From positions 23,430,637 through 23,494,636 of the forward strand of contig NC_053146.1 of assembly GCF_016808335.1 (NCBI RefSeq): a DNA stretch of 64,000 bases, written 5' to 3'. A program made the translations under genes and the position numbers. Below, one piece after another: positions 10,110 to 22,036 of the stretch (positions are counted from its first letter, which is position 1; each line of letters begins with the position of its first letter). This DNA is from Panicum virgatum (taxonomy: Eukaryota > Streptophyta > Magnoliopsida > Poales > Poaceae). Under the pieces are notes generated by a model. That model was given only the letters and a program-made list of their open reading frames with translations. It made no database searches and was not told the DNA's origin.

Positions 10110-12091
10110 TAGGGATGCGGTGCCGGATCAATTTTAGACAATTTTAGGTGAGGCCAGATCCGGTACCCGCGGTGCCGGATCCGGTGGCCGCGGCGCCGGA
10201 TTCGCCGGCAGTGGCACGGCAGGCGGCAAGCCTGCGTGGAGCGCGAGGAGGTCGGTCGGGGTTGTGTTGGCGCGGGGGCGGCCCTGGATGGTGCAGCGCG
10301 GTGTGGGAGGTGGTCTGATCTGGAGCTGGGCGGCCGGATCCAGGGCCCAGGCGTCTGGTTCTAATAGCCAGCGGCGGCTTGCGGCGTGGTCTCCGGAGGC
10401 GGCGGCGTCTGGATGGGGCGTCGGGCTCTGGGCCTTGTCTGGATCCGGCGGCGCCAGGGCAGGGGGCGGTGCCCACTATGGTGGGCTCGCGCCTCGTGGC
10501 TGGTGGCGGCATTGGTCGACAGCGACGGAGGCGGGTGCTAGGGCCGACGGCGGTGGTCGGTGGCAGCCTCGACTTGCGGCGGTGTTACACGCGCGGTGGA
10601 GTCTGGTCTGGCTTCACACGTTCCTGGTCAGAGGGGGTGGCGGCCGACGCAGCTGCGGCTGCTAGTGCAGCCGGCGTGTCGATGCCCCTCTGAACGGGCC
10701 TCTGTGGGTGCGATGGCGATGTTGTTTGTTTCGGGCCTGCCTTCTTGGCCCGACGTCCCTGCTAGAGGGTTTCTTTGGCGAAAGCTATGGCGACGGCAAC
10801 GCCGGTTGGGCGCCGTTTTCACTTCTAGCACTATCATCCAAGGGTGAAAGCCCGATCCACTCTGGACGTGCGACGGTGGCGACATTGGCGTCACTCCTTT
10901 CCTGAAGGCGTCGCATTTGGATTTTCGTCGCGGCTTCGATGTCTCCTTCGGCGGTTTGCTCTTTGCTCCTTGGCGACTGGTTGTAGCGTGGAGACGGGTC
11001 TTGCATTGTGAAGTCGGAGCTGCCGCGTTCGAAACATGGCTCGGCAACGATGACACGCTGTGAACCCCCCTCCTCCGAAGGCCGGGTCTCTGTTGGGTCC
11101 TGCTTTCGCTGGGGGCGAGGCGTAGGTTCGTGATCGAAAGTCGGAGCTGCTCTTCGGTGTTTGAGCTTGGCAATGATGACTGGTTGCGGCCGCTCGCTTC
11201 GGACCCGTCGGTGGGTGGCTCGTGGGTGGCTTGCCATGGGAAGTCGAAGCTGCATAGCTTGCTCTATGCTAGGCAACGATGACCCATGGCGGTGCATCAT
11301 GTTTGTGCTCAACCGCGTTGCGTGGGTTGGTTAGCCCCTCGGACGCCTCCTTTCGGCTTCTTGTTGAGTTAACCTTTCTTGTACATATTTTTTTTTGTTT
11401 TAACTGAGCGGCAAAACTCCTGCCTTCATATTTAAAAAAATAGTTAGGGATGAAAATTGCCGGAAATGACCGGTGAAAGGTTTGATCATATTCACTTTTA
11501 CATTTTTTTCACTGAAAATGGAAACGATACCATATTATCGAAAACGAAAATGGTATCGGTATTTTGAAAAATGATAATATGTCAAACTATAGAGCACAAC
11601 TCTAACCATATGACATTATGACTCGACACATTTTATGCAATTACTGATGGTTAAGATGTTAATCCAAGTATCCATCCATCAATGGCATGTATCTCATTTC
11701 TTAGTACTAAAACTTTAGACATTAATCCCACCATCCAAGAAACTATTCATATTCCTATGAATTCAGGTCGCTAGGTTGTGATTTAGGGTTAGGACAAATG
11801 AGTTGACTCTCTAAAATACAGATATGACATTCTAAAATATATATAACATGGGCGCGGGCATTGTATGTGAATATGGTATTTCTATCGGTAAAATATGGTA
11901 TAATACCCCAAAAATATGATAGTTCTTGAAAATGATCAGAGGATGCTCAAATCATTTTTGTTTTCACTTTCATACTATTTTTACCATTTTCATTTTTCTC
12001 GATAATTATTTTATTTTTTTAGCTTTAAAAGCTGATAAATCTTGTAAACGATTCTCGAAATCGGCAATTACCATTTTCATTTTTATCCCTA
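10110..12091. mobile_element. hAT-type non-autonomous element, split by a retroposon
   Basis: Flanked by a perfect 8-bp duplication ATTACAGT (10102-10109 and 12092-12099), the TSD length of hAT transposons. Terminal inverted repeats are TAGGGATG(...)AAAATTGCCG and CATTTTTATCCCTA. Without the retroposon inserted after its eighth base the element is about 650 bp and non-coding. TAGGGATGAAAA ends are typical of grass hAT MITEs. Confidence 0.85.
10118..11441 (+). mobile_element. Poly(A)-tailed retroposon (LINE-type or retrocopy) inside the hAT
   Basis: An exact 11-bp duplication AGTTAGGGATG flanks the insert (10107-10117 and 11442-11452), and it ends in TATTTAAAAAAAT after GGCAAAACTCCTGCCTTCAT, a phrase like the tails of grass LINEs. 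Poly(A) plus an ~11-bp TSD is the hallmark of target-primed reverse transcription. The body is GC-rich, with repeated GAAGTCGGAGCTGC / GGCAACGATGAC phrases and no readable protein domain. It is either a 5'-truncated LINE or a transcript retroposed by LINE machinery. Confidence 0.75.
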
Positions 12092-13044
12092 ATTACAGTA
12101 TTTAATAGTAGATACAATAAGATGGGAGAAATATCTCTCAGTTTCTACTCTTCTCTTTGTCAATAGTCAGGGTGTAGATACCATAATAAACCTGACAAAC
12201 AAATCTTTGACAATAGTCAGGGTGTAGATACAATAATAAACCTGACAAACAAATCTTTCTCAGTCTCTTCTCTTCGCTTTGACACCACACCCATGTGCTG
12301 ATTCTCTGTTTCTAGAATTATACTTTGAGGCTTGTTTTCACTCTTCAAACAGTATGACTGATTAACGCTTTGGGCTATTAATTCGGAGAACAAAAAAAAA
12401 ATAGTACTACTCAACATGAGAAGGCTACTATACCTTAAGTTATGTTTTTCTTATGGTGGTACATAACCATGGATTTTTCAATTAGTTGAAGACAAGTTCG
12501 AAAATGGGGTTCGAGTATATAGTGGAGTGGCCAAGGCACGGTCGTTGCATATCTTACCTATGAAACACAAAGTGTTACAAATACGGGCATGATTGTATAA
12601 GGAATTCTTAAATAAATCTTAAAAGTCTATTAGCGTTGGAGGGGCCACACCATCTATTAGTTCCATATTGCTAATGGACACGGGCGTGGAGATTTTTCCT
12701 TATAAACACGAACAACCCCTCTCATGGAAAACTTGCATCATACTATAGACTATTATAGGAGGATCCCTCTAGGTTTGAGAATTCCTAAGGTAGTCTATAT
12801 GAGTTAGATTTTGTCTCTTCTTCGCTATTGCACTACCGTCGTAGTATTCTCCATTCCATTGCATCGACATGCACCGAGGAATGTGAGTGTAGGTCTCCGA
12901 AACCATTCACCTTTGGATCCTACATCAAGAGAGTGCGAGATAAGATTTTTAGGAAGTGCTCCACCCAAATGATCGAAATCTTCACCACAATATGTCTTCC
13001 GATCAATTCTTGTGCTACACGTACCCGGCGTCTTCACCATCATC
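12092..13044. repeat. Spacer with a 50-bp tandem duplication
   Basis: A 50-bp unit beginning CAATAGTCAGGGTGTAGATA is repeated in tandem at 12161-12210 and 12211-12260 with nearly identical sequence. The rest of the spacer is non-coding and has no recognisable element. Confidence 0.6.
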
Positions 13045-14299
13045 CAGGGGCAGGCCCACCTTGATTCAAAGGGTATTCAGTTGAATACCCATTATTTGGA
13101 GCAAATTTTTTTGTATATATAGTGTATAGCAGCATATGTATTGGAAAAAATAAAAAAAGAATGGATACATGAACAATGTTGAAATTTTGGCCCATAACTA
13201 ATGGCTCTCCCGGCCTCCCGCGCCTCCGCCGGCCCAAATTCACGCCGTGGCCTGCCTCCTACTTCCTTCGTGAGAACGTGACGAGGCTGTGTCGTGCGGC
13301 ATCCCCGCATTGGCGACTCAGGGCTCCGAGCAGCACATATCCCTGATTCCCCAAATCCCCAATCCTTTCTAACCCTAGCGCACGAAGAGCAGGCAAGCGG
13401 CCGACCCCAGTGAGCCAGCGCTAGGTGGGCATTGTGTCGTCACCGCGTCGTGGAATGCGCGGTGTGTCGTGCGATTTGGTCAATCGGGGAGAGCCGGGAC
13501 GGGGCACGGAGGTAGGCCGCAGGCTGCGGGCGGTGGCGGCGCGCCGGTCGGCCGACGAGCAACAACCGGTCCACCGCTATGCGGCTGTGGGCAACTGGGC
13601 AAGAGACCGGAGGCCACGGTGAGCACTGAGCAACACTCAAGACAAGTGAGCAGAGGGCACAGGCACATGCACGGTTTCAAATTTTGGAAACTAAATTTCT
13701 AGTGTCCGAATTGAGACTAGTGAAGTAGACATGTAGTGATTCTTTCGGTGAGTGTGACTGATTGTGAGGAATGATGAACCACTATATCAATGATGCGAGG
13801 AATGTTTAAAACTTCACCAATTTGAGAAGTCTAGCATATTTGTCTATGATGTTAGTTAAAACCGATAAGTGTTCTCAGTATCCAATTGTTTACAAACTGC
13901 TGAAATTGGTGCTAGTCTTCCCTGTTACAACAGCTGGGGTCGAGAGGATCTTTTCTGCAATGAATTTTATCAGAAACAAGTTGAGAACCAAGATGGGACA
14001 GAAATATTTGAATGATTGCTTGGCTACATTCATTGAAACGAAATTATTCTTGCAAGTTAAATATAAGGACATCGTCGCTTCTTTCCAAAGTAGCAAGGAT
14101 CGAAAAGTTAATCTATAAATTGTAAGCTTTCTTATCCTTTGTTGTTCTATTCCCACTTGATATGATCATTTAGTGCATGTGTATGTTTTGAACAATTTTA
14201 AGTTATGGTCACTTGTGTGCCATAAATCCTTGGTTGTGAAATTTTTTTTGCCCTTCCAATTTTTGAATACCCATTGTTGAAATCCTAGGCCCGCCCCTG
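13045..14299 (+). mobile_element. hAT transposon remnant (internally deleted)
   Basis: Ends CAGGGGCAGGCCCACC and GGCCCGCCCCTG are inverted repeats, and subterminal TTGAATACCCATT occurs in both arms. The 8-bp flanks CCATCATC (13037-13044) and CCATCGGC (14300-14307) match at six of eight positions. It contains a GC-rich 5' part and only the C-terminal part of a transposase, so it is non-autonomous. Confidence 0.8.
13822..14118 (+). pseudogene. hAT transposase C-terminal dimerisation fragment
   Basis: An open frame of ~98 residues matching the hATC dimerisation region of TTF-type zinc-finger/hAT proteins: a YPIVYKLLKLVLVFPVTTA segment, then GVERIFSAMNFIRNKLRTKM and LNDCLATFIETKLF. This region normally ends a ~700-residue transposase. 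The zinc finger and the catalytic RNase-H-like core are missing, so it cannot catalyse transposition. It sits just inside the element's right end, where the last exon belongs. Confidence 0.85.
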
Positions 14300-14857
14300 C
14301 CATCGGCTACGGCTCCTGCGAATATAGTTCCTATGAACTTCATCGAAACTGCACCAGCCATGACTTTTCTGTCTGCAAACTCGCCGTATGTACGCCATGT
14401 TCAAGTTAAATCTTTAATCATATTTTCCATGGTCATGCAAGTTATGTTATTTCTACTGCTTAGTAAATGTTAGAGAATATATTGCTAGGGGCTGTTCAGT
14501 TACTATTTGTATTCAGAGTTTTATTTTGCAATTGCTTAATTATTCATAAAGGACTAAAGAGACAAAATTAGAAGCCAAATGGTTCTGAAAAGTGAAAATG
14601 GTTCTGATCAGGCAATTGACTTGGACCCGTGCTGCCTCTTTCAATAAAAATATGCTTGTAAAGATAACTTGACAAGACCAAACCATGTAAAGATGGATTC
14701 TAGTCAGAGTTCCAACTAAACCGGCAAGAACTTGTACACAGATTAGGAAGCAATAATTGTGCGCTAGCTATCCTCAATAGAATGGTCAAATCCAAAGTTT
14801 TGTCATTGTAAAAATTCTCTAAAAATTAAGAACAATAAACACTAAATCTTTATGAGT

Positions 14858-14888
<31 letters not shown>

Positions 14889-15946
14889 ATCGTATTTTGG
14901 TTTTTCTTGGAGCAAATCCATATATCAATTAAAATAGTAAATCCAATTCCTATTTAGTGAATCTGTTAAATTAGTGAATCGAGGACTTAATAAACCATGA
15001 TTAGATAGATTTCATTGCAAAAAAACCTAACTGGATTGCCAAATATCATTGCTTCCTTAGGCACTTCAATCCCTTTGGATATATCTTGAAGAATATTTAT
15101 ATCTTACCTACATAATTAGTGCGTGTTTGGCTTAACTTTATCTAGCAATCACATATTAGGGCACTATGTGTATGTTATGATTTGTTCATCCAATATGGTC
15201 GTCCAACTGCCAAAGAACATATTCTAATTATTTTGGTGCTACGCGAGATCATGGTGTGCATTCGAGGAGAATATACTGATCGATATGCCAAGGAAAAAGG
15301 AAAGTGGTTAGTCTCTTTTGAAAGCACATCACACACCTTGAAAATTGCTTCTTCCGTGGCGGCATCAACACAATTAGGACGATCACTAAAAGAACCCTCA
15401 AAACACAGGGCTAATTTTATTGTCATAGATGCTTTTAGTTTTCATGACTATATCCAAAAAGTAAAATTTTACTACTCCAAGATCCTAAAAATAAGTTCAA
15501 GAAAAATTCAAAAGTTTCATATTACCTATCATTAAATTTTATCTTAAGTTAAACATATCTAACTTCTTCTACCAAACTTATAAAAAATAATTTACCATAA
15601 TTAAATGCACTATCAATATATATTTCTGGTGGATTTAATGAGAATAGTTTGATGTTATGGATGCTGGTACTAAAATTTATCAAAATTATACAAGTTTGGT
15701 TTTGGGATAAAACTGAAGTGATAAATAATTCGAAATGGATAGAGCATTTTTTCAATCAGGTAGCACTCAACACTAATTTGGACCTCTAGATCTGAAGTTG
15801 CATGAAAACAAAGTGTGCTTTACTAAGCTGAAAAATAAATGCATGTGCCGAACTTCTCTGGATGCCCGCCATCCTGAAAACTTCTTAAGTTTGCTGGTTG
15901 TCTTTTGATTTATATTTTATATAATTCTGAATTGTTTTGAAGAACT
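14300..15946. repeat. Host non-coding module, copy A, with (GAT)n microsatellite
   Basis: From about 14550 to 15535 the sequence matches the module seen again near 17.4-18.9 kb. Shared phrases include CACTTCAATCCCTTTGGATA, ATCTTACCTACATAATTAGT, CAACTGCCAAAGAACATATT and GTGGTTAGTCTCTTTTGAAA. A (GAT)n microsatellite lies at 14858-14888. No protein domain is encoded; the 15182-15535 open frame is not conserved in the other copies. Confidence 0.65.
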
Positions 15947-16685
15947 TGTTGACACCCAAAATTGGCACAAGTTAAGGTTTGCTGGGCAATTTGGGCGAAC
16001 CGGTCTGACCGGATACATAAAGCGGTCAGACCGGTTAGGACAAATTTGTCAAATGATCAATTTGACTTCACCATTACGTAGATCTCGTCAAGGCGATCGA
16101 AATGCATATATGGAACACTTAATTTGGAGACCGGTCAGACCAGTCCGAAAATTCCAATCCGAGTTAGGAGTTGTATTTTGACATGGGATTTGTATGGATT
16201 TTGACTCCTAATGGGTACAGACAACACCATCTTATAATATAAAGGGTTACGATTGATTGAGACAGATCCAATCGAACAAATCAACTTTTACCTCTCTAAC
16301 AACTCTAATTCTCTTCCAACCTCACACGACTAGAGATGACGTCCTAAGGCTTGCTAGTCAATCTAGGGCACATCCGGTGACGTTCACGTCCCGATGGGGT
16401 CCCTCCCGGGCAAGAGTTTGCTAGTTTGCTTGTACACTAGTCGTTCTTCGTCACGTAATCGTGTTGGTTATCTCTTTGCTGGTTTGCTTGTAAACTTCGC
16501 CATCCTTCAACACGTAAGTGTGATAGTTATCCCTCGAGACGACCGATTTCGACGAAACCCTAGAAAACCGGTCTGACGGGTTTGCTCAATCGGTTTGACC
16601 GGTCTGCGCAGCCTCGCTGCCCTTCGATCCGTTTGCAACTCGCACGCTCGAGTACTCTGGTGTGTTGACCAAATTTGCGTCAACA
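15947..16685 (+). mobile_element. Solo LTR with perfect TSD
   Basis: TGTTGACACCC...GCGTCAACA, 739 bp, flanked on both sides by GAACT (15942-15946 and 16686-16690). There is no internal region, so this is a solo LTR from intra-element recombination. It carries five scattered copies of an ACCGGTCTGACCGG-type palindrome (near 15999, 16022, 16132, 16567, 16590) and a TATAATATAAAG promoter-like box near 16234-16245. Superfamily cannot be set from the LTR alone. Confidence 0.9.
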
Positions 16686-16699
16686 GAACTATAATTTTG

Positions 16700-18915
16700 A
16701 ATTTGAAACATACTCGGGGAGAGTACTGGGCCACTGGCCCAGTGGATGGGCCAAGGGCCTGACCCAATCCCCCAGCACGCAGTAACATGATTGCACCACC
16801 TCTGTCTGTGGATGTGTGGATGTGCGGCGCACATTTATCACGTGTCGCGCGGTGTCGGTGAAGAGCTAAGCTCCCGTCGCCCGTGTCCGTACGCCGTGTG
16901 CTGTGCACGCTGCAAGCGAGTGGCTCCCGTGGACTGGACATCAACCTCGAGTCAAGACTGGACAGCCTGGATCGCATTCCCGTGGACCCCACATGTTCCC
17001 GTGTCTTTGGCTTTCTGTTGCTTTGCTCGGCTACGGTTGCTCGTTTATTCCTGCTTGGAACGCGACGGAGGTTTTAAGAAGATTTACAAGGAATCAATCA
17101 GAGAAGCCAATCATTTGCGAACCAAAGACACCTTGCTAGAAAGATCGCAGACAAATGTCTCCCACCTCCGTCTCACATTGCTTGCACTTCATTGTATCCA
17201 TTCTCTATTTCTGACACTTGTAATCCGGTAGCATTATTTATTTAAATTTTGGTTCTGTTTTGATGCAAAGTATTGTTTGCAGTTTTAGAGACAAATATTA
17301 CGGTTTTATGAAATACAGGGTGACTTTGGGATGGTTCCGCCCGGAGGAGCTTTAGCTCTGCGCTACCGTGGAGCTTCAACTCCACTCCATACTTTCTTAA
17401 TCATGATTTTTGTATGTCTCTGCTTCAACCTTGAAAAATGACGGATTCCTGATAATACGGTTTTTTAAACTACAACTTTAGACAAGCCCTAAGTGTGGCT
17501 CACGACTAATTATGGACAAAGAGGAATAATACTAGCTGATCAACACAAGGATGCTAGCGCACAGCTGCTTTTACTTAATTCCTAATGGTATTGCTTTTAC
17601 TGTCTTGTCATAGTGCAAAAGCAAAAAACAAAAGTAGTTGTGCAAAAACAGCTTTGCAGAGTGTTGCAGAGTGGCCACTGGCCAGGCAGCATCTCAGACT
17701 TCCTACATGTGAAGCAAAGAACCAATGAGAGAAAAAAGCTGAAGCCAAACGGTTCTAAAACGGTCCTAACTCCTAACACCTCATTTGTCATCGGGTTTAG
17801 TATTATATAATAATTATAGTAGCATATAACACTGCACTCTTTCTACCCATTTTGTTTCTTTAATTACAATGAAACATGGAAAGCTGATACTGAAAGACTA
17901 AACTAAGCAATGCATGTCTTGCTATCGAGTGAAATATCGCCTACCATAGAAAGCAAGTTCTAGAATATTTCCTCCGACGAGGAGTCAAAACTAGAACATG
18001 AGATGCTACTAAGGCTCTTGTAACCATTAGACTATTGGTCTTTTCGCAGCAAGAGTTTGCATGTTGATTAGTAGGAAGCATAATGATGCAGTATTCCTAT
18101 ACCGTTCGACTGAAATATTGCAACACCCCTCTCCAACTGGTATACAGATTCTAACGAAATAAAATTAAACAAAAATAAAAATTATGATGGTAAATCACGG
18201 TTAAATAGATTTAATCGTAAAGAACCTAACTGGATTGCCACATATCATTGCTTCCGTAGGCACTTCAATCCCTTTGGATATAGCTTGAAGAATATGTATA
18301 TCTTACCTACATAATTAGTGTGGCTTTGGTTTAACTTTATGTAGCATTCACATATTAGGACACTATATATGTTATGATTTGTTTATCCAATACGGCCATC
18401 CAACTGCCAAAGAACATATTCTAATACTTTTGGTGCTAAATTTTTGTCGCGAGATCGTGGTGTGCATTTGAGGAGAATATACTGATGGATATGCCACGGC
18501 AAAGCAAAGTGGTTAGTCTCTTTTGAAAGCACACCACACGCTTTGAAGTTGCTTCTTCCGTGGCGGCAGCAACTAAATTAGGACGACTATTCTAGGTGAT
18601 GTACCTGTCGACAGTGAGACGTATGTGGTGACTTCGTCAATTTTCTAGATTTTGCCGGCTCAATCTTCAAAGATGCTCTTAGGGGTAGGGTTTGCACTCG
18701 TGTGTTTATATGGATGAGTGTGCGTGTGTTGTGAGTGTTTGAGTTGTATTGTGTAATCTAAAAAAACACTTGGCTAATTATTATTTTTATCATAGATGCT
18801 TTTAGTTTTCAAGACTAGGCCCAAAGTTAAAGTTTTACAATTTTTACTACTGCAATGGATCCCAAATATAAGTTTAAGAAAAGTTCAGAAGTTGTATATG
18901 GCAGGATGTATACCT
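16700..18915. repeat. Host non-coding module, full copy (E1)
   Basis: Two parts. 16700-17430 (GGGAGAGTACTGGGCCACTG through CACTTGTAATCCGG) is repeated at 19458-20060. 17430-18915 (CAACACAAGGATGCTAGCGC through the CACTTCAATCCCTTTGGATA block) is repeated at 40600-41960 and, more diverged, at 14.6 and 43.3 kb. Open frames are short and differ between copies, so it is unlikely to encode protein. The likeliest reading is a tandem duplication of an intergenic or promoter segment. Confidence 0.7.
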
Positions 18916-18969
18916 TATCTATATTAGAGATATGTTAAGATTTTTTTAAAAGTCCTGATTTTGAGAGTA

Positions 18970-19203
18970 CTCCCTCCGTCCCAAAATAATTGCACATCTA
19001 GAGTTTAAAATTTGTCCCACAAAAGAGTGTTACTTTGACCCAACTATTACAAAAGACAAGAGTTTCCGGAGACTTCTTACAAAAGAGACAAGACATTATC
19101 TAGACTCTTCTCATAAAAGACAAGCGGTATTTTCGTAGTTTTACACCATGCATTGGTTTGTGTGTCTAGTCTTAGAATTGCATTTATTTTGGGACGGAGA
19201 GAG
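18970..19203. mobile_element. Stowaway MITE
   Basis: TA duplications at 18968-18969 and 19204-19205. Ends CTCCCTCCGTCCCAAAATAA and TTATTTTGGGACGGAGAGAG are inverted repeats of the standard Stowaway terminus. 234 bp, non-coding. Confidence 0.92.
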
Positions 19204-19216
19204 TACTAGAAACATA

Positions 19217-19447
19217 CTCCCTTCGTTCTTTTTTATATAACACTGTTGATTTTTTTCTTCAACTTTGACCAACATTATTTAATTAATCAGCTAGTTAAAT
19301 GAAGTGAAATGAATACCTTTACCTCTATTATCAAGAGTCTCTTAAATCTAACTCGAAGATTTGGCTATTTGCATAAATATTTGTAGAAAAGACGAATAGT
19401 CAAATGAAAAAAAAATCAATAGTGTCATATATTTAAGGACGAGGGAG
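19217..19447. mobile_element. Stowaway-like MITE
   Basis: TA duplications at 19215-19216 and 19448-19449. Ends CTCCCTTCGTTCTTTTTTAT and ATATTTAAGGACGAGGGAG are imperfect inverted repeats. It lies 13 bp from the previous Stowaway and is a different family by sequence. Non-coding. Confidence 0.88.
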
Positions 19448-19457
19448 TATTAGTAAC

Positions 19458-20212
19458 CAGGGAGAGTACTGAGCCACTGGCCCAGTGGATGGTCCAGGGC
19501 CTAGCCCAGTCCCCCAGTACGCAGTAACATGATTGCACTACAATACTACTTCTGTGGATGGGCCGCGCATTTATCACGTGTTGCGCGTGCCGGTGAAGGG
19601 CCGAGCTCTCGTCGTCCGAGTCCGTACGCCGTGTGCTGTGCACGCTGCCCGCAAGCGAGTGGCTCCCCGTGGGCAGCAAAGCCTCGAGTCAAGACTGGAC
19701 AGCCTGGAACGCATTCCCGTGGACCCCACATGTTCCCGTGTCTTTGTCTCTCCATTGCTTTGCACGGCTAGTGTTGCTCGTTTATTCCGGCTTGGCTTTG
19801 GATGCGACGGGAAATTTAAAACGATTGACGAGGGAATCAAGTAGAGAAGGCAAACCAAAGACACCGTGCTAAAGATCGCACACAAAATGTCTCTCCCATC
19901 ACCGCCTCACATTGCTTGCACTTCATGGTATCCATGCATTCTCTGTTTCAGGCACTTGTAATCTGGCAGCTTTAATTTATTTATTTAAAATTTGGTTCTG
20001 TTTCGATGCAAATTATTTTTGAAGTTTTAGAAACATATATTATGGTTTTGTGAAATATACTTCGGTTTGAAAAGTTGTAGGGCCGGGGTATTTGGACTAC
20101 AAACTTGATAGTTTTCAGAGCCATGATATTACTAAAACATAGTCTTTGTCTAGCTTTTAGAACTCCACTCCATACTTTTTAAATCATGGGTTTTGTACGT
20201 CCGTGCTTCAAA
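19458..20212. repeat. Host non-coding module, second copy, left part
   Basis: A close copy of 16700-17430: same GAGCCACTGGCCCAGTGGAT start, the GCCGTGTGCTGTGCACGCTG and CCCCACATGTTCCCGTGTCT phrases, and the CACTTGTAATC end. It is cut at 20212 by the CACTA insertion; the paralogous sequence resumes at 40556. Comparison with 17405-17465 shows the uninterrupted site. Confidence 0.8.
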
Positions 20213-22036
20213 CACTACTACACAAGTCTCTTGTAATAATACTGTCTAGTTTCCACTAATAACAAGCACACCAAAAGGTGTTATTGCAGTGACTGATTGC
20301 TGACGTCATCAAGTGACAACATTATTGCTGCGACAGCTACAGTAACATGCATGTATGATGTCAGCGTTATTAGAAATGGAGGTGATACAATAGTAACGGG
20401 CATTGCTGACGTCATTTCCGGCCGTTATTAAAAATGACAACAACAATAACGGCCGGAGATGATGTCATCGCACGCCGTTATTAGAAATACCCACTGCAAT
20501 AACGGTCGGCGATGATGTCATCACCAGTCGTTATTAAAAATACCCACTGCAATAATAGCCACGGATGACATCATCAATGGCTATGGCTGAAAATAACATG
20601 AGACCCACGTGGCAACTCTGTCTTTGCCAAAAAAGAAACAAAAATTGAAAATACAACGTTGGGTGAGACGTCACCCGATCGATTTTTATCTTTTGATTCC
20701 TAAATAAATTTTTAAACATACATATTTTTCACATATGTATTCTAAATATCATTATAAGCTGTACACTTTTTTTATTTGACATTATTTTCTACTTCAAAAT
20801 ATCTTTATAAGCTTTCGGATTCCAAATTTTAAATTTTTAAAATTTCCAAATGACTTTGGATGTAAATACGTTCTATATCATAGTTGTAGAGCTCGATATA
20901 AAACTTTGTAATTTACAACTTTTTCATTTGAGCTCATTTGGCTGTATTAAAATGTATTGGAATGCAATTAGAGAAACACACTTGTCACGTCATCGATCGA
21001 TGGCTTCAAAATGGAGCTCTCCCATTGGTCCAAATATTATGAGCCGGATCCATCCCCTCCCTCCCTCAAAGCTGCCGGCCTCCTCTCATCTCTCTCATTC
21101 TCTCTCTCCCTCTCTCGGCCCCTCTGCTCCAACTTCTCCCCCGCTCCCTCCCCGAGACTCACGAGCACAGGGGCCCGCGAGCCCCCATGGCGCGGTGGCC
21201 TGGCGCGTGGGGGCGGCGAGCGCAGGGGCTGGCGAGCCCCCATGGCACGGCGGCTGGCGCACGGGGCGGCGAGCGCGGGGGTTGGTGAGCCCCCATGGCG
21301 CGGCGGACCGGCGTCCCGGCGGCCCGACGGGCGGCGCCCCTCTCCTCCCCTCCCTCTCTCTCCGATGGCACGGCGGTGGCAGCCCCCGGCGGCGGTCCGC
21401 GGGCGACGGCGCTCAGCGGCGGCCCCACGGCCGCGGATCCAGGCGGCGGGGCTCGGCACGCGCGCCCCCGGCGGCGGATCCGGGCGGCGGGGCTCGTCGC
21501 GCGCCCCCGGCGGCGGATCCGGGCAGCGGGGTCCCCCCAGTACGGCGGATCCGGCCCGCAACACCGGCGGTCGACGCGAGTAGCGACAGCGGGGTGATGG
21601 GCTTGGCGGCGGACTGGTGGGGCTGACAGATTTTTTTATGTTTTAACAAAATGTTGGAATTGTAGTGGTATTATCAATTTGTGTTCATTGTGATGTTGTA
21701 ATACTTTATGGTGCTGTTAAGCTTCTGTTACCAATAATCTGACAGTGGAGCAGATTATTGGTAACAGGGGCATTTTTTTATTTTATCAAAAAATCGCTTC
21801 AATAACGGGCATGCTGATGTCATCATTGCCTTGTAGTGTCCATTTTCAAAAACGGACTGGATGATGTCACGTGGCTATTATTGCAGTGTGTATTTTCAAT
21901 AACGGGCATTATGATGTCATCATCCCGTTATTAAAAATAGACACTGCAATAGCGGGCTAACTGTGACTGTTATTGCTGTGGTGGAGCCTGCAATGACGTT
22001 AACGTAGCAACGGCCATGGTGCCCGTTGTTGTAGTG
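20213..22036. mobile_element. Non-autonomous CACTA element 1
   Basis: Starts CACTACTACACAAG and ends GTTGTTGTAGTG, inverted CACTAC(T/A)ACA ends. Both subterminal regions carry repeated CGTTATTRAAAAT / CACTGCAATAACGG units and TGATGTCATCA palindromes at ~55-bp spacing (20280-20600 and 21790-21990), the usual CACTA transposase-binding layout. No transposase is present. The interior (20990-21630) is GC-rich captured sequence. The left flank is AAA but the right flank is CTA, so it lacks its own clean TSD. Confidence 0.8.
21170..21550. repeat. GC-rich tandem repeats inside CACTA 1
   Basis: Three diverged copies of a ~55-bp unit around GAGCCCCCATGGCGCGGYGG (21178-21310), then about three copies of a ~37-bp unit around CCCGGCGGCGGATCCGGGCG (21430-21545). 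All six frames are open for long stretches because of composition. The Pro/Gly/Arg-rich reading frame is therefore not evidence of a gene. Confidence 0.7.

Noticed and set aside
10144..11312. Several 95-180-codon frames on both strands in the GC-rich retroposon
   Set aside because: Composition effect; no recognisable domain and the frames are not continuous with a retroelement protein.
11445..12091. Stand-alone hAT MITE starting at 11445
   Set aside because: Its immediate left flank (AAAATAGT) does not match ATTACAGT on the right; the true left TSD is at 10102-10109, before the retroposon.
15182..15535. 117-codon frame in module copy A
   Set aside because: The aligned region in the copy near 18.4-18.9 kb is frameshifted and stopped, and there is no known domain.
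20850..21626. 258-codon plus-strand frame in CACTA 1
   Set aside because: The C-terminal two thirds are Pro/Gly/Arg repeats from short tandem units; opposing frames are also open, and the N-terminal part runs into subterminal AT-rich DNA.
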